This document shows, piece by piece, positions 7,688 through 17,954 of a DNA stretch of 21,753 nt. A program made the position numbers and the translations under genes. The notes beneath the pieces were generated by a model. The model did not search any database, had not been told where the DNA came from, and saw nothing but the letters and a program-made list of their open reading frames with translations. Position 1 is the first letter of the stretch. Each line of letters opens with the position of its first letter. This DNA is from Coemansia sp. RSA 487 (lineage: Eukaryota; Kickxellomycota; Kickxellomycetes; Kickxellales; Kickxellaceae). The stretch is from assembly GCA_027577595.1 (NCBI GenBank), contig JANBRJ010000157.1, positions 1-21,753 of the forward strand. Reading direction: 5' to 3'.

Positions 7688-10600
7688 TCAGGACATAAAC
7701 ACTGTTGTGCTTGCTGGCGTGTGTTGCACAACGTGGATCGTAAAGTTTGTCTTGAGGTGGCAGATGTCCTTGCCCTGGTAGTAGCTTGCAATAACGACGA
7801 TGTTGCAGTCAGTTGCATCCGGCGGCGCCAGCCCTCGAAGCGAATTGTTCTCCCACCGAAGCCACGATGGAAGCCACTCAGAACTAAAGTAGACCTTTGG
7901 CGATTTGATCTGGGGATCCCAGATTGTCGGCGTCCATTCATACGGCACCCCGATAACAGCCTTAGCCGGAGGACTAGCGATTCGCCGCAGGAATTCCTTA
8001 AACCACCAGGTGTTGCGCGATATCTTTTTGGCCTCGACATTCCAGACGTGATGCCCTTTGCTTTTAGCCTTCTTTCCGTCCTCGTTGTACCGCGAGATGT
8101 AACGTTGCTGGTGCAGATATGCACGCAGCTGCTGCTTGCTAACCATTTGCTCGGTCATCCCAGCTTCGCGCTCCATGAATTCGCGATACCCATTCGAAAA
8201 TGCCTGAATGCGAAACCTAAATGTTCGGTACTCTGTGCATTGCTCGAGTTTTTCTAGCTTCTTTGCCATCTGCGTCTGGTGTCTACATGATTCATGGCAG
8301 CACATGGAAAGGTAAGATGGTTTAATAACGGCAATAGATACAATTTGGATCCAGCAGATGGAATTATCCGTGCGGTCCACAGCTTACCACCACCAACAAC
8401 AACAACAATAACAACAACAACAACAACGCAAAAACACAAACACGCGGGCCTGCATCCAAAACAGGATAGCATAAGAAAAGGAAGAGGGGTGGTTGATACA
8501 GGATAATTGTATATTTGGGTGAAAAAAGTATTCAACACATCAACAAAATACCCCTCTACACGCAGTGGTATGCAAAAATGGCATAAACAATAATAAATGA
8601 ATAGAGAATCACTAGAAAGGCAAGGCAAATCGGAGTATGAAATGGAAAATGACCAATGCAACAGCAATGCAAAAGTAAGGGAGCAGATCCACCGATACAA
8701 TGGAAGAGAACCTGGCCAAATCTACACGGTGACAGAATTTGCCACTTTCCCTCGGATTGTGTTTGGCACATCCGCAACATTTTGTATGCCACAATTACTG
8801 CCAACGAAATGGATGATTAGCATGTAGGAAATCAGCCGCTATGCCATGCACAAGTATTAGTGACGCAATGAGCGCTTACCAAAAACACGCAACGTTGGCA
8901 GGCACAGTATCTCAAATGACAAAAGCGCGTACATCAAAAAGGCACTTGTTGGAAATAAAGTACTTCAGATGAAATTGCAGCTGAAAATGCAAACAAAGGA
9001 GCGATTAGCAGCACGTCGACAATAACATGAAACAAGAAACAACCTAAAAGACTTCATAGTTGTCCAGTATTGATGTATGAAAAATGACGCTGTCTTTTTC
9101 GGGCTAGCTGTGAAAAAGAACGGAAAAGGGCCAGAATTGCAGAAATACTATGCATAATAAAACAGGCTGCCAATCTCCCACACTCGCAAAAAAATTAGAG
9201 GATTGACAGGTAGCGCAGAAAGGAAATTATTATGCCAGTCCACATAAACAGCATGGTAATCAGACCGTTATGCAGACCATTGGTTTAGGATAAACATAAA
9301 AGCTAAGCCAATAAAAAAGCAAACTTTTGCTTGCAGTATCCCATTTCTGATGAAGAGCTGACTTCAAGCAAAAGACTGCATTTCCGCCAATAATGCAGTC
9401 TAATGCAGAGTAAACGTTTCATCCGTGAATCATGGCAAACATTGCGCAAGAAATACAAACATACAAAAGACCAAGGCTGAAAGGGGGTGGCCAAACAGAA
9501 GCACAGCTGCATAGGAATGCAATATTGCAGGCATATGAAACCACCGGAAAAAAGACGCCACCAGGCAGGTGCAATTATGACATAACCTGGTTGCTAATGG
9601 GCAATGGGGATACTTACATTGACTCGCCTTCAGAATCGACCGTGATAGCTACATTGAAAAGACAACCATCGAGATCGCAAAGTAAAGCAGATCAAGAAAG
9701 ACGAAAACAGTTTGAAACCAAAACATGGCAGTGATTAGCATTTCAGAATCTATGCATCAGAGCGTGAAAATAAAAAACACATGCTTTTAAAAAATGGTCG
9801 TATTGGGAAAAAAAAAAGTCGCTGGTGTGCAGATCTCGAGCGAATGGGTTTGTATAGCAGGTCAGTTGAATAATAAGCTCAAAATTAACAAACGTAGTAA
9901 GAACAACAGCAATGCAAGAGAATAGACACACAATGAAATATGTGTTGGCCACAGCGCGAATAGACCAATTGTCTACACACAATCGCTCAAAATTGAGAAT
10001 CGATTATCCAGCTCAAGCAAAAAAAGCGATGAGGCTATTCTGCAGTGCTTTCATTGTCGTAAAAAAACTGAAACGATAATCGCAAAAATGAAAATGTCAA
10101 TGTGGATTTAAACGAGTGGAGTACTTACTGTTGGAGCATATCGCCTCGAGATACTTCATGAATAGCTCATCCAGTCGGGCAATCAGATCAGTGTCCAGTG
10201 TCTGTTCTGTAGGCGACGCTGGGCTGGGTTCTAATACCGGCTGGTTTCCAACCATGTAGTTCTGCGTATAGCTCTACAAACCAAAAAAAACAGGAAATGG
10301 GAAATTTGCGATTAGCAAAGCAATAAATTATTTGCTGAAAACTGGATACTGAGAATGCCAGAATCACAACAAAGTCCAAAATGAGCGGATATATACCGCA
10401 CACGCACATACATTCATGCATAATCGGTACACCGAAATAGGAAAGCGGGGTATCACTGCAGACCGTAATTCCGACATGCAAACAACTTACCTCAAAATAA
10501 TCAGGAAGCCCAGACTCGCTGCCTGAAGGCATGTTTACGGAAAACTTGAACGACGAGAGACCAGGCTGGTCTATGTCGCTCATGCCGACACCCAATCTAC

Positions 10601-10996
10601 CTGCTCCGTTATTAGCCGTGCCAACACTCCCTGTTGAACTAACAGTGGAGGCAGGGATAGCGTGAGTCGATGCTGCAACTGCTGCAACTGCTGCCGCCAT
10701 TTGTGCTGCAGAAACCTGCTCAGGTGAGAGCTGACCTGAATGGCCGCCATGCACAGCGCCGTACGTAGAAGAATGTAAGACGCTACCACTGTTACTCGGA
10801 GAGGCTGCAATCGGCGGAAGATGACCAGAACTGTTGTCGTTCAGGGCTGCGGCGGCAGCAGCAGCAGCGACTGCAGATACAGAAGTAACATGTGCTGGGA
10901 ATGGTGAATGCTGGCCCAAGACATTCTGGTGCGCGGCTGCTGCTTGCTGTGCCTGTGACAACTGATGCTGTGTGTGGTAATATGCAGAGTAGTCGT

Positions 10997-11027
<31 letters not shown>

Positions 11028-13464
11028 TTGTTGTTGTTGTGGATACTGTTGTTTGCCCTGGAATTGAATGTGTGAAAGCTGCTGCGAGTGGTGTTGATGG
11101 TAGTATGGATGTGTATGAGGTTGTTGCTGTTGTTGTTGTTGCTGCTGCTGTATTCCATACTGCTGGACGTTTGGTAGCGGATGGCTACTAGCCGCCTGTT
11201 GCTGCTGTCCGGTGATGGAAATTGGGCGGAGTGATCTGTCGTACGGGTAAGATGCAGCAGTTACTTGTTTTGGAACGGCCGATGTTTGTCCAGGAACTGC
11301 CATGTAACGCATCTGTCCGTCAAATTGGCCTTGAATTGGATATGCACCTTCAGTAGTAGCAAGCGTATGCTGTGAAACGGGGCTAACACTGGTGCTGCTA
11401 GCAGCGGCATCACCGCCAGCAATAGCACTGGAAGATGCAGTAGCAGCAGCACCGCTAACAGAGCCCAGCGCCACTGGTCGATTGGCTGCAGCAGGTATTT
11501 GCTGGTGTGGATACAACCAGACGCCATAATCGGCGCCAGGCATGCCCGGACTCTGGCCAAGCAACGTCGATGGAATTGTGTGCGGAGAAACAAATTGTTG
11601 GTGTAAATGCGCCTGCTGAACACCAACAGAAGCGGCGCCGGTGGTTGAGGCTGAGCTGGAGACCGATGCTGATGGGTTTACTGGGATATTGAGCTGCTGG
11701 TGACCAGATGGTGGTGGTGGTGGCAAATACTGGTGGCCGTAGTGATTTGGCGCTTGTTGGGTATATCCTCCAAACAGACGCTGATGCGGCTGAGCCATTG
11801 CCGATGCAGCATTAAAGACGGGAGTGGTTACAGATGAGGATTGAGCGGGCATATGCGATTGGGCTGCATACTGCTGTGGATGGCTGTAGGTATACGGCTG
11901 TGCAGTGCCGGCAACGACGGCAGGGTCATGATACTGTTGCTGCTGCTGCTGCTGTTGGGGCAAGTTATGCTGCTCTGAACCCACTACAGGTGACCGGATA
12001 GCTGGTAGTGAATGGGTCACCGACATTGCGCGAGACACTGAAGGACTGACCTTGACAGTGGGAGACCCATCAGGAGCTGGAGACTCTGTATCGGTGGCCT
12101 ATTTTAAATGGAAGAAATACCAGAGATCGCATGGGCAAATACAAGAAAGAGAGGAAGCATCGACTAGGTTTAAATGTATGCGGTACAGCAGAGACGATTC
12201 AAGTGAATAAGAAGCCTGCGCATATCCGAACCACCAGAAAGAAAATGGTAGGTTCGTATGCCATGCTTGGGTGTCGAAACAATGGACAAAAAGGAAACTT
12301 ACCCTGGATTCTGTGCGTCGCCGTTTGGCCTGCTGCTCCAAAGTCATCGAGTCCTATAAGATTAATAAAATAAGATAAGAGAAGTAGGATATTTAGAGGA
12401 AGTGAAGATAGAAATGGGGGACTGATAAAAAGAGGGAGATGAAATAAAAAGGAAGGAGGGGGAGTTGGTCGAGTCAAAAGTGGTAGCTACGACGAACCAT
12501 CGTTTTATTATTATTATTATTATCAGTACGGGCAACGCAATAAAAAAGGAGGCAGCGTTCAGGGGACGCTTTGCTGGTGCAGCCATCCCAGGAAAACGCG
12601 CATACTGGGCTATCTCCCCAGTCATGAACCGGAGGATGTACGCAGCTGCGGGTGTTAGTGCATGTCTTGCATTTCGGTCTGGATGCACACGAAAGGGGAA
12701 TAAGCAGGTGCGTGTGTTGCAAGTGAAAGCAGGGGCAAACACACAGAAGCATGAGCCGCCAGCCTTGTTTGAGAAGACGACGGCATGGTTTGCGTGTTTC
12801 GGGAGAAAAAACCAACTTTTCGTTCACAAATATCCACTCGCTTGCACCCGGAAATGCAAGCTTAGCTTGGCTGTTACACACAACATTAAAACAACAACAA
12901 AAGCACGCAGCAATCGAAACTCAGCAGCTGTTACTGCTTTTCGGAATCGATTGGATGGGAGAGCACGGGCTCTTGATAGCACATGAATCCTATCCGGATT
13001 TTTTAATATCGGGTCACAAGTAACATCAATCATTGCGCAAGATGCCGACAACACTTTGAACGAGGTGTGCAAAATACAAGCCGGCCAGGCCCGTATGACC
13101 AATCAATCCGACCGAAAATACAGCAGTCAACTCTTCCCGTTTGACCTTGCCGAAACCCACGCACACTATCTGTCTCTTTCTGCGTCAGAGTTGTATCTTT
13201 TGCCACGCTGCTGGAAAGTTCTCAGGGCTACGGTAGCCGCCTGCCCCTCAACAACAACGCCGGCATATCCTCTCTTTCCAGCGGTTCAGCGTTTGGAACT
13301 TTATCTATCGGCAACTCAGCTGTCCAGGTCGGCTAAAAGAAAACCGCCACATAGGCTTGTTTGCTTACCTCTTCGTTCTCGGCTGATATACTATTACACA
13401 ATGTAGCTAGTGCGCGGCTGGCTTCCTCAAGTTGATAGACAGAGGCACCTTGGTCTCCGCTCAT
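7688..13464 (-). CDS. Split gene for a poly-Q nuclear regulator with a conserved C-terminal domain, possibly Medusa (MedA/Acr1/Ren1) type
   Basis: I assembled six exons on the minus strand: 13464-13369, 12353-12303, 12098-10491, 10273-10129, 9648-9618 and 8282-7688. All introns are GT-AG, four of the five donors are GTAAGT, and the phases (0,0,0,1,2) keep one frame of 841 residues. Residues 42-45 (KRRR) may be a nuclear signal. Exon 3 is low-complexity, with Gln runs at 97-104, 366-375 and 403-416 and an Ala run. The conserved part starts near LDELFMKYLEAICSN, crosses two splice sites (VDSEGESIHQTQMAKKLEKL) and goes on through FRIQAFSNGY, YISRYNEDGKK, KGHHVWNVEAKK and TIWDPQ to a LPSWLRW block. 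From memory this resembles the fungal Medusa developmental regulators, but that assignment is uncertain. The last residues before the stop look unconserved. A further 5' exon is possible. Confidence 0.75.
8283..9617 (-). other. Long intron 5 of the poly-Q gene
   Basis: This 1335-base intron has a GTAAGT donor at its 9617 end and a TAG acceptor at 8283. It separates the 31-base exon from the last exon. It is AT-rich and holds a CAA/GTT microsatellite. A plus-strand frame of 100 codons at 9432-9734 runs over the neighbouring exon but is not convincing. I see no second gene inside. Confidence 0.65.
8385..8427. repeat. CAA trinucleotide microsatellite inside intron 5
   Basis: Repeated CAA units with one TAA interruption, preceded by a few CAC units. 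The tract lies inside the inferred last intron of the poly-Q gene, so it is probably untranslated. Confidence 0.9.
9618..9648 (-). other. 31-base micro-exon (exon 5) of the poly-Q gene
   Basis: The 31 bases are flanked by a TGTAG acceptor and a GTAAGT donor. They take up the phase-1 end of exon 4 and leave phase 2, which exon 6 exactly completes. The join reads ICSN-TITVDSEGES-IHQTQ. Without this exon, exons 4 and 6 are out of frame, which is strong internal evidence for it. Confidence 0.75.
9649..10128 (-). other. Intron 4 of the poly-Q gene
   Basis: This 480-base intron has a GTAAGT donor at 10128 and a TAG acceptor next to the micro-exon. It is AT-rich with many stops in all frames and shows no other feature. 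Confidence 0.65.
10998..11150 (-). repeat. CAG/CAA repeat tracts coding for poly-glutamine
   Basis: Two tracts, at 10998-11039 (14 Gln codons) and 11121-11150 (10 Gln codons), mix CAA and CAG. A third tract of 8 Gln codons lies at 11934-11957. The mixture of synonymous codons suggests selection for glutamine as well as simple slippage. Confidence 0.9.
12354..13368 (-). other. Intron 1 of the poly-Q gene
   Basis: This 1015-base intron has a GTAAGC donor at 13368. Its acceptor is TTATAG at 12354, after a T-rich stretch with a TTATTAAT sequence as possible branch site. A TTA microsatellite lies at 12505-12522. Frames of 126-173 codons cross it on both strands but have no recognisable product. 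Confidence 0.6.
12505..12522. repeat. TTA trinucleotide microsatellite in intron 1
   Basis: Six perfect TTA units within the inferred first intron of the poly-Q gene. It is a simple slippage repeat. Confidence 0.85.
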
Positions 13465-14737
13465 AGTCAACGTCTTTGTGACTCGGATTGTCTGTATCAA
13501 GCTACATTTGTTGCTGGGGCAAAATCATCCGATACAAAAAGAAACTGGGGATTAATAACAGACTAGTCTAGTGTATGCGCAGTGTCACCTGCTTGTCTTC
13601 AGTATGCACAAGGATATAGCAGCGGAAATTACAAAAAAAATAGCTGAGCACAATTGGGAGATGCACAGCCCTGTGGATAATCCAAATATGGTATGCTGAC
13701 ATAGATCAACACATAGCTTGTAGAATCATGGTGCACCTATTAAAATAGACGCAACAAGACCTCGACAATGTGTAGCTGGCTGCGCTGTTAACAATAGGCG
13801 GCAAATGGGGGCGTATATGCTGCTGTCCCTCCTCTCATAAAAGCGCATACGGAGTCGGGATTGGTAGAATGAGTAGCGTGTGTACATAATAGAACAGCCA
13901 CACTCGCAGCCATCGCCTCACTTTTTTTAGCAGCATCTCTCCCACCAGGCTATAATACAAACTTGCAAGCCAGCTTGATCTTGGGAGACGAATCCTGTTT
14001 GTGGCGCTTGTCCACATTGTCAATATGTAAAGCTGCTGGAGCCAGGAAGAAGGCCGGTGGAGTACTAGCAGGTAGGATGCGATGCGCCTTTTGTGGCAAT
14101 ATGCATGGCGCACAGTTACTCTTAAAAGGCAAGCGTTTGATATCAGAGTGCCTTTTTGGTATCAATCACAAAGTCAATGTGACGACATTGATAGAAAGCA
14201 TGGGAGATGGTGGGCCGTCTTTGCAACAATGCGCATGAAAGCGGTCGGTACACAATCCAAAGTCGCATCTGTTGCAAATATGTGCGACAAAAAATTAGAT
14301 TCGGCTGCACCAAGGGGGATACAGCGCCAAATCGGTCAGTGCCAGGCAACAAAAAATACGATCGGTAGCAGCGTATTTATTCGGCTGCACCAAGGGGGAA
14401 ATGTGTGCGAGCAGCAGTGCCGTTGCGTTCAATTCAACAATAGTCACGAGTAGCAATGCAAGTGTTTTGGGGGCAGAGGTCCTTCTGCGGAGCCTCAAAT
14501 CCTCCTTGGTGACTAGAAAGCCCAATATCGTGCTTCTGGCTGCTTGGGCAAAGCGCGATTAGCCAGTCTCTGGCTTTGGTACACGTAGCGTTGCCTTATA
14601 GGAACCATGCATGGGGACATTAGAGTCGGGAAGGTGTGTACGTACCTGCTAGCTGATATCGACGATGATGGCGACGATGGAGCCGGTGAATGCAGTGGTG
14701 CGTGCTGGGGCGAATGCGGCGGGGATGCTGTGCGCAT
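13369..14737 (-). other. Possible alternative 5' end of the poly-Q gene with an extra upstream exon
   Basis: On the minus strand, 14737-14646 opens with ATG and encodes a Ser/Pro/His-rich peptide of 30 residues (beginning MRTASPPHSPQHAP) that ends at an AG-GTACGT donor in phase 2. A pyrimidine-rich TTTTGCCCCAG acceptor at 13514 restores the frame of exon 1, with bases 13513-13465 joining in frame. This would add 47 residues before the Met at 13464. Composition and phase agree, but the chance of coincidence is real, so I treat it as an alternative start rather than part of the main model. Confidence 0.35.
14299..14399 (+). repeat. Pair of 21-base direct repeats 80 bases apart
   Basis: The 21-base sequence ATTCGGCTGCACCAAGGGGG plus A occurs at 14299-14319 and again, identical, at 14379-14399. 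The sequence between the copies is not repeated and no gene is visible. A perfect pair of this length at close spacing is unlikely by chance. It could be twin protein-binding sites in the upstream region of the poly-Q gene or the relic of a small duplication. Confidence 0.8.
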
Positions 14738-14914
14738 GAAGACTTTAGCAACGCGTCCTACCTGTACGCTTGCTTGTTTGTTGTGGACTGAATCAAGAGC
14801 GGTTGAGTGAGCTCGGGGCAATCTTCAAGACAGAACTGCGATCTTTAGCGTCTAGCGTTGGTGTGTGCAACAGCGGGCGAGCTCTGTGGAGTGACGAATG
14901 GGAGAGGAAAGAGG

Positions 14915-14923
14915 TATATAAAA
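14915..14923. promoter_or_regulatory. TATA-like element upstream of the poly-Q gene
   Basis: The plus strand reads TATATAAAA and the minus strand TTTTATATA, so it could work in either direction. On the minus strand it would lie about 180 bases before the ATG of the possible upstream exon at 14737. On the plus strand no gene follows for 3 kb. It is suggestive only. Confidence 0.3.
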
Positions 14924-15210
14924 TAGCAAGACAAGTTGTCGCAATTATTCAGGAGTGTGTGCAGAAGCTGCTGTGCTGGCTTGAGGTAGAGCTATTAACT
15001 TTGCAGAAGGCAAGTGACGAGAATGAATGTTAAAAGCAAAAAAGTAGCCAAACAGTTGGCGATACGAAATTGATGGGTAATGCAGGCGCGTTTAAAAGGG
15101 AGCGCTGGCTCGGAAAAATAGCGCTGTAGTAAGAGGGGTGGGGACAGCTATCGGGGCCTGAACGCAGGGGGTGGTGTATACACTGCCTACTGTCTTTATG
15201 GCCCCCCTTT

Positions 15211-15266
15211 TATGTTTTTTTATGTTTTTTATGTTTTTTATGTTTTTTATGTTTTTTATGTTTATG
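15211..15266. repeat. Tandem ATGTTTTTT minisatellite
   Basis: About six copies of a 9-base unit (ATGTTTTTT, with one extra T early on and a shortened last unit). Read on the minus strand it gives a KNI tripeptide repeat in a short frame, which I take to be a by-product of the repeat. Confidence 0.85.
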
Positions 15267-16040
15267 TTGGTCTTGCTTGCACCGAATCCACACCTGCTGT
15301 TTGTTGCGCTGCTCGACGCCAGATCATTGCCTCTCCGGATTTCTGTGGTGAAAATGACGATGGTTTGAACCAAACATGTGCTGAGTACAGCATATGGCTC
15401 CTTGGTTTCTGCTTTCTTTTTCTGCGCCAGTCGTTTATCTAACGCGTGATCTGGCGTGTTGTCCGTGCCTGCCAACCCAAGCTCATTGTCCTGTCCAGCC
15501 TGCGTGTGCAAGTAAGAAGCGGCCGCCGGCTGCTAGGTCGGAAAAAGGTCGCGGTGACCGTGGCCATTGAGGAAGGGGAAGCACAATGACCCATTCTCCT
15601 TTGCGACCCAACAATTGCGTCGAATTCGCCAATGCGATTTTATAGCCGTTGTTCTGCTTATCTATATTTTGCAATTGGAAACCATGCTCTGTCAGGTTGC
15701 ATTGTTTGCCACACATTGCTTGTCAGCTACGCTCGTTCTTGTTTGTTGGTGATTGGTATAAACTTTTTGTGCTGCCTGCCATTGTTCTGCTACTCTGCTG
15801 TTCTGGCTCAGCACAATCAAAAACAAGGCCAAGATGATGCTAAACCAGAAACAATTGTAAAATGCAGCCGTATTGAATATGTGAAAATAAAACAATTCAA
15901 AGTTTGTACTGTCTGAGCTCATGGGCCTTTTTTTCAGCGCTTATGATTGTTTACACCTGCCTGCTTTCACCTGACTCTTGAATTAATATTCAAACCACCA
16001 TGTCGTGTCATCGGCACAGTCTCAGCTTGCAGCTGGATCT

Positions 16041-16071
16041 AGCACCAGCAGCACCAGCAGCAGCACCAGCC
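16041..16071. repeat. AGC/ACC triplet repeat
   Basis: Alternating AGC and ACC triplets cover about 30 bases in the noncoding interval. It is not part of any supported frame. Confidence 0.75.
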
Positions 16072-17885
16072 ACGCCTCTGCTACTGTCCATTTTGTCTGC
16101 AGCATGGACATGCCGGTAGGTTGTTGATGTAGAAACGACGCCAATAACAAAAACAGTATCAGCCTGGCGCCGGTTGGATTGCAATGTTCTATTGTTTGGG
16201 TCTGGCATTTCTTCTCCATTCATTTACGGCGCTGCTTCCCCTTTCTTTGTCTGCTGCTAACGTGCCAACTGCCATTTTGGCGAGGAGACGCGGACCGGTG
16301 TTCCCATTTTATCCCTGCTTTATTTTTGGAGCTATTGAATTTGTTTTGTTCTGCCATACAATCCGTTCAGTGGTTTCAGAATGCTTGTTTTTCTTGTTTT
16401 GGTTTAAATAATTCCACTGTTTATATAATTCTGCATTCTAGCAGCCACAGGTGTTGGGAATGGACGGGGAGGCCTGTTTCATTCAAGATCTCCCTCGAAT
16501 CCGAGTTTCATAAAGTTACCTCCAGTTTATCCACCACAGCCACAGTTATCAAAACAAAAATCAAAACGGCGTTCATATGCCCGCTGCTGTTACGTGATGT
16601 TTACTAGCCAGTCCCCCCTTCTTTATTGTCTGCCAGCAATTTACTGGTGGTCATATTTTTAGTCATATTTTCTCTGATTCATGTTTAATTTTGTACATTG
16701 TTTAGCTATTGACGTATCAATTTCAAGGCTTTTGATACACTGCCAACACGAAGATGACCATTTTCTGAATATTCTTGCCTGAAAGCTCGCGTGTCTCCGT
16801 ACAAAGTCGCTTGCTATGTATCAATCAAACAAGAGCCGGCTTTGGCCATTCAGAAAAAATGATCAAATGTATACATGTCTATATTGCTCACACTTAGCGA
16901 TTCTGTGATAAATATAGCCTAATATTTATTATTGCTGCCGTGCAAATAAGGCACAAAGCATCAACACCTGGGCCTTAGAGCCGAAACAAGGGGCATATGC
17001 GTAGTAGCACAAGTTAGCAGGATTCATGACACTTTGTGGCAATTGCTCATGTAATTAATGGCCGCAAAAGTGCCCGCATCTTGGACCCATGCATTCATCA
17101 CTTCAATTGTCTTTTTTAATGTTTCTATTGTTTGCAAAATATGTAAAGTTCAATATGCAATATAACTTTACCGATAAGAAATGCATACATGCAAGCGTTC
17201 CAATGCAAGAAAAAAGACAATTGATAGATGCTGTCAACAAAAGAAAACTTCCATGCTGATAACGATGATGTTCTGTGTTGGATGATATGATTCTCTTTGC
17301 ATCCTGCTGGCATGATTCCGCAACCTCTAGATCCGTGTGGCATTCGTACCTTGGTTTATTTTTCTACTTCCGAATATCCAACCTCGACGTTGGCGTTTCT
17401 CAATACTTGTTTTATCGACCTTGCTCTTTCCATACTTTGGTTATCTACAATCAAAAAGAAGGTAATTTTTTTCCAAAATGATGTGCCTCTAACGGATGTT
17501 CGCCTTGTAAATACCGGATTTCCTTTCTTATCTGGTTTATATCACTACAAAGGCAAGTGCCTTGATTATCTTACAGGTTAGTATGCTTCGGGGTTCGCTA
17601 AAATATTCGGCCATATTCCCTTTTTCTGTGCCTGCATTATATGTTGTTTCCGCCCCAACACATTTTTTTTAGAAAGAACAATGTATAACGGCATCTATCT
17701 GCGTAGCAAGCAGGTATTTGCTCGATAAGCCTCTGGTAGAAAGAGGCCAATGGGTAGTCCCAAAATCTTCAACAACTGCTACCTACGTATATGCAGAATA
17801 TCTTTTCTTGCGACTTTCAGGGAAAAGAAATGCTCCTTAATAGTTGATATGATATTTCAGCCTTTCCAGCTTATTTTCACCATTA

Positions 17886-17954
17886 GTAAGTTTTTGCGTA
17901 TCACGCTGTGTAATAATCTAAAGTGAATAAGGGTGTACACCAGAGTAAATTCAG
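17886..17954 (+). other. Possible 5'-leader intron of RTT109
   Basis: A GTAAGT motif at 17886 and a TTCAG directly before the ATG at 17955 would delimit a 69-base intron in the leader. If it is removed, the frame upstream meets a stop before any other ATG, so the protein start would not change. Only the splice-site motifs support it. Confidence 0.25.

Larger units (their letters stand above)
14738..17954. other. Long noncoding interval between the poly-Q gene and RTT109
   Basis: More than 3 kb without a gene I can support. Frames of up to 142 codons (16179-16607) occur but are rich in Cys, Phe and His, lack recognisable domains and look like chance. Visible structures are a 9-base tandem repeat at 15211-15266, a CAG-type repeat at 16041-16071 and a TATA-like motif at 14915-14923. 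GC-richer sequence at 14600-15600 gives way to AT-rich sequence further right. It probably contains the regulatory region of the poly-Q gene and the RTT109 promoter. A noncoding transcript cannot be excluded. Confidence 0.5.

Noticed and set aside
7598-8257. Plus-strand 219-codon frame and a 178-codon minus frame overlapping exon 6
   Set aside because: Exon 6 in its own frame continues the conserved domain. The other frames have no recognisable motifs, although the minus frame running past the stop to 7588 was considered as an alternative C-terminus.
9432-9734. Plus-strand 100-codon frame
   Set aside because: It lies across introns and the micro-exon of the minus-strand gene, has no leader or domain support, and is short enough for chance.
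10274-10490. Read-through of exon 3 as the C-terminus of a 616-residue protein
   Set aside because: After FE the frame meets a GTAAGT donor, and the following Cys/Phe-rich residues look like translated intron. Splicing to 10273 continues a hydrophilic, coding-like sequence.
15092-15511. Minus-strand 139-codon frame with a KNI tripeptide repeat
   Set aside because: The repeat is explained by the 9-base tandem DNA repeat, and the flanks are not coding-like.
16485-16515. TCGAATCC motif resembling a tRNA B-box
   Set aside because: The preceding GGT is missing and no A-box or cloverleaf arms can be drawn around it.
16179-16607. 142-codon plus-strand frame in the long noncoding interval
   Set aside because: Its Cys, Phe and Ser content is typical of translated noncoding AT-rich DNA. 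There is no domain and no comparable frame with phase-matched exons.
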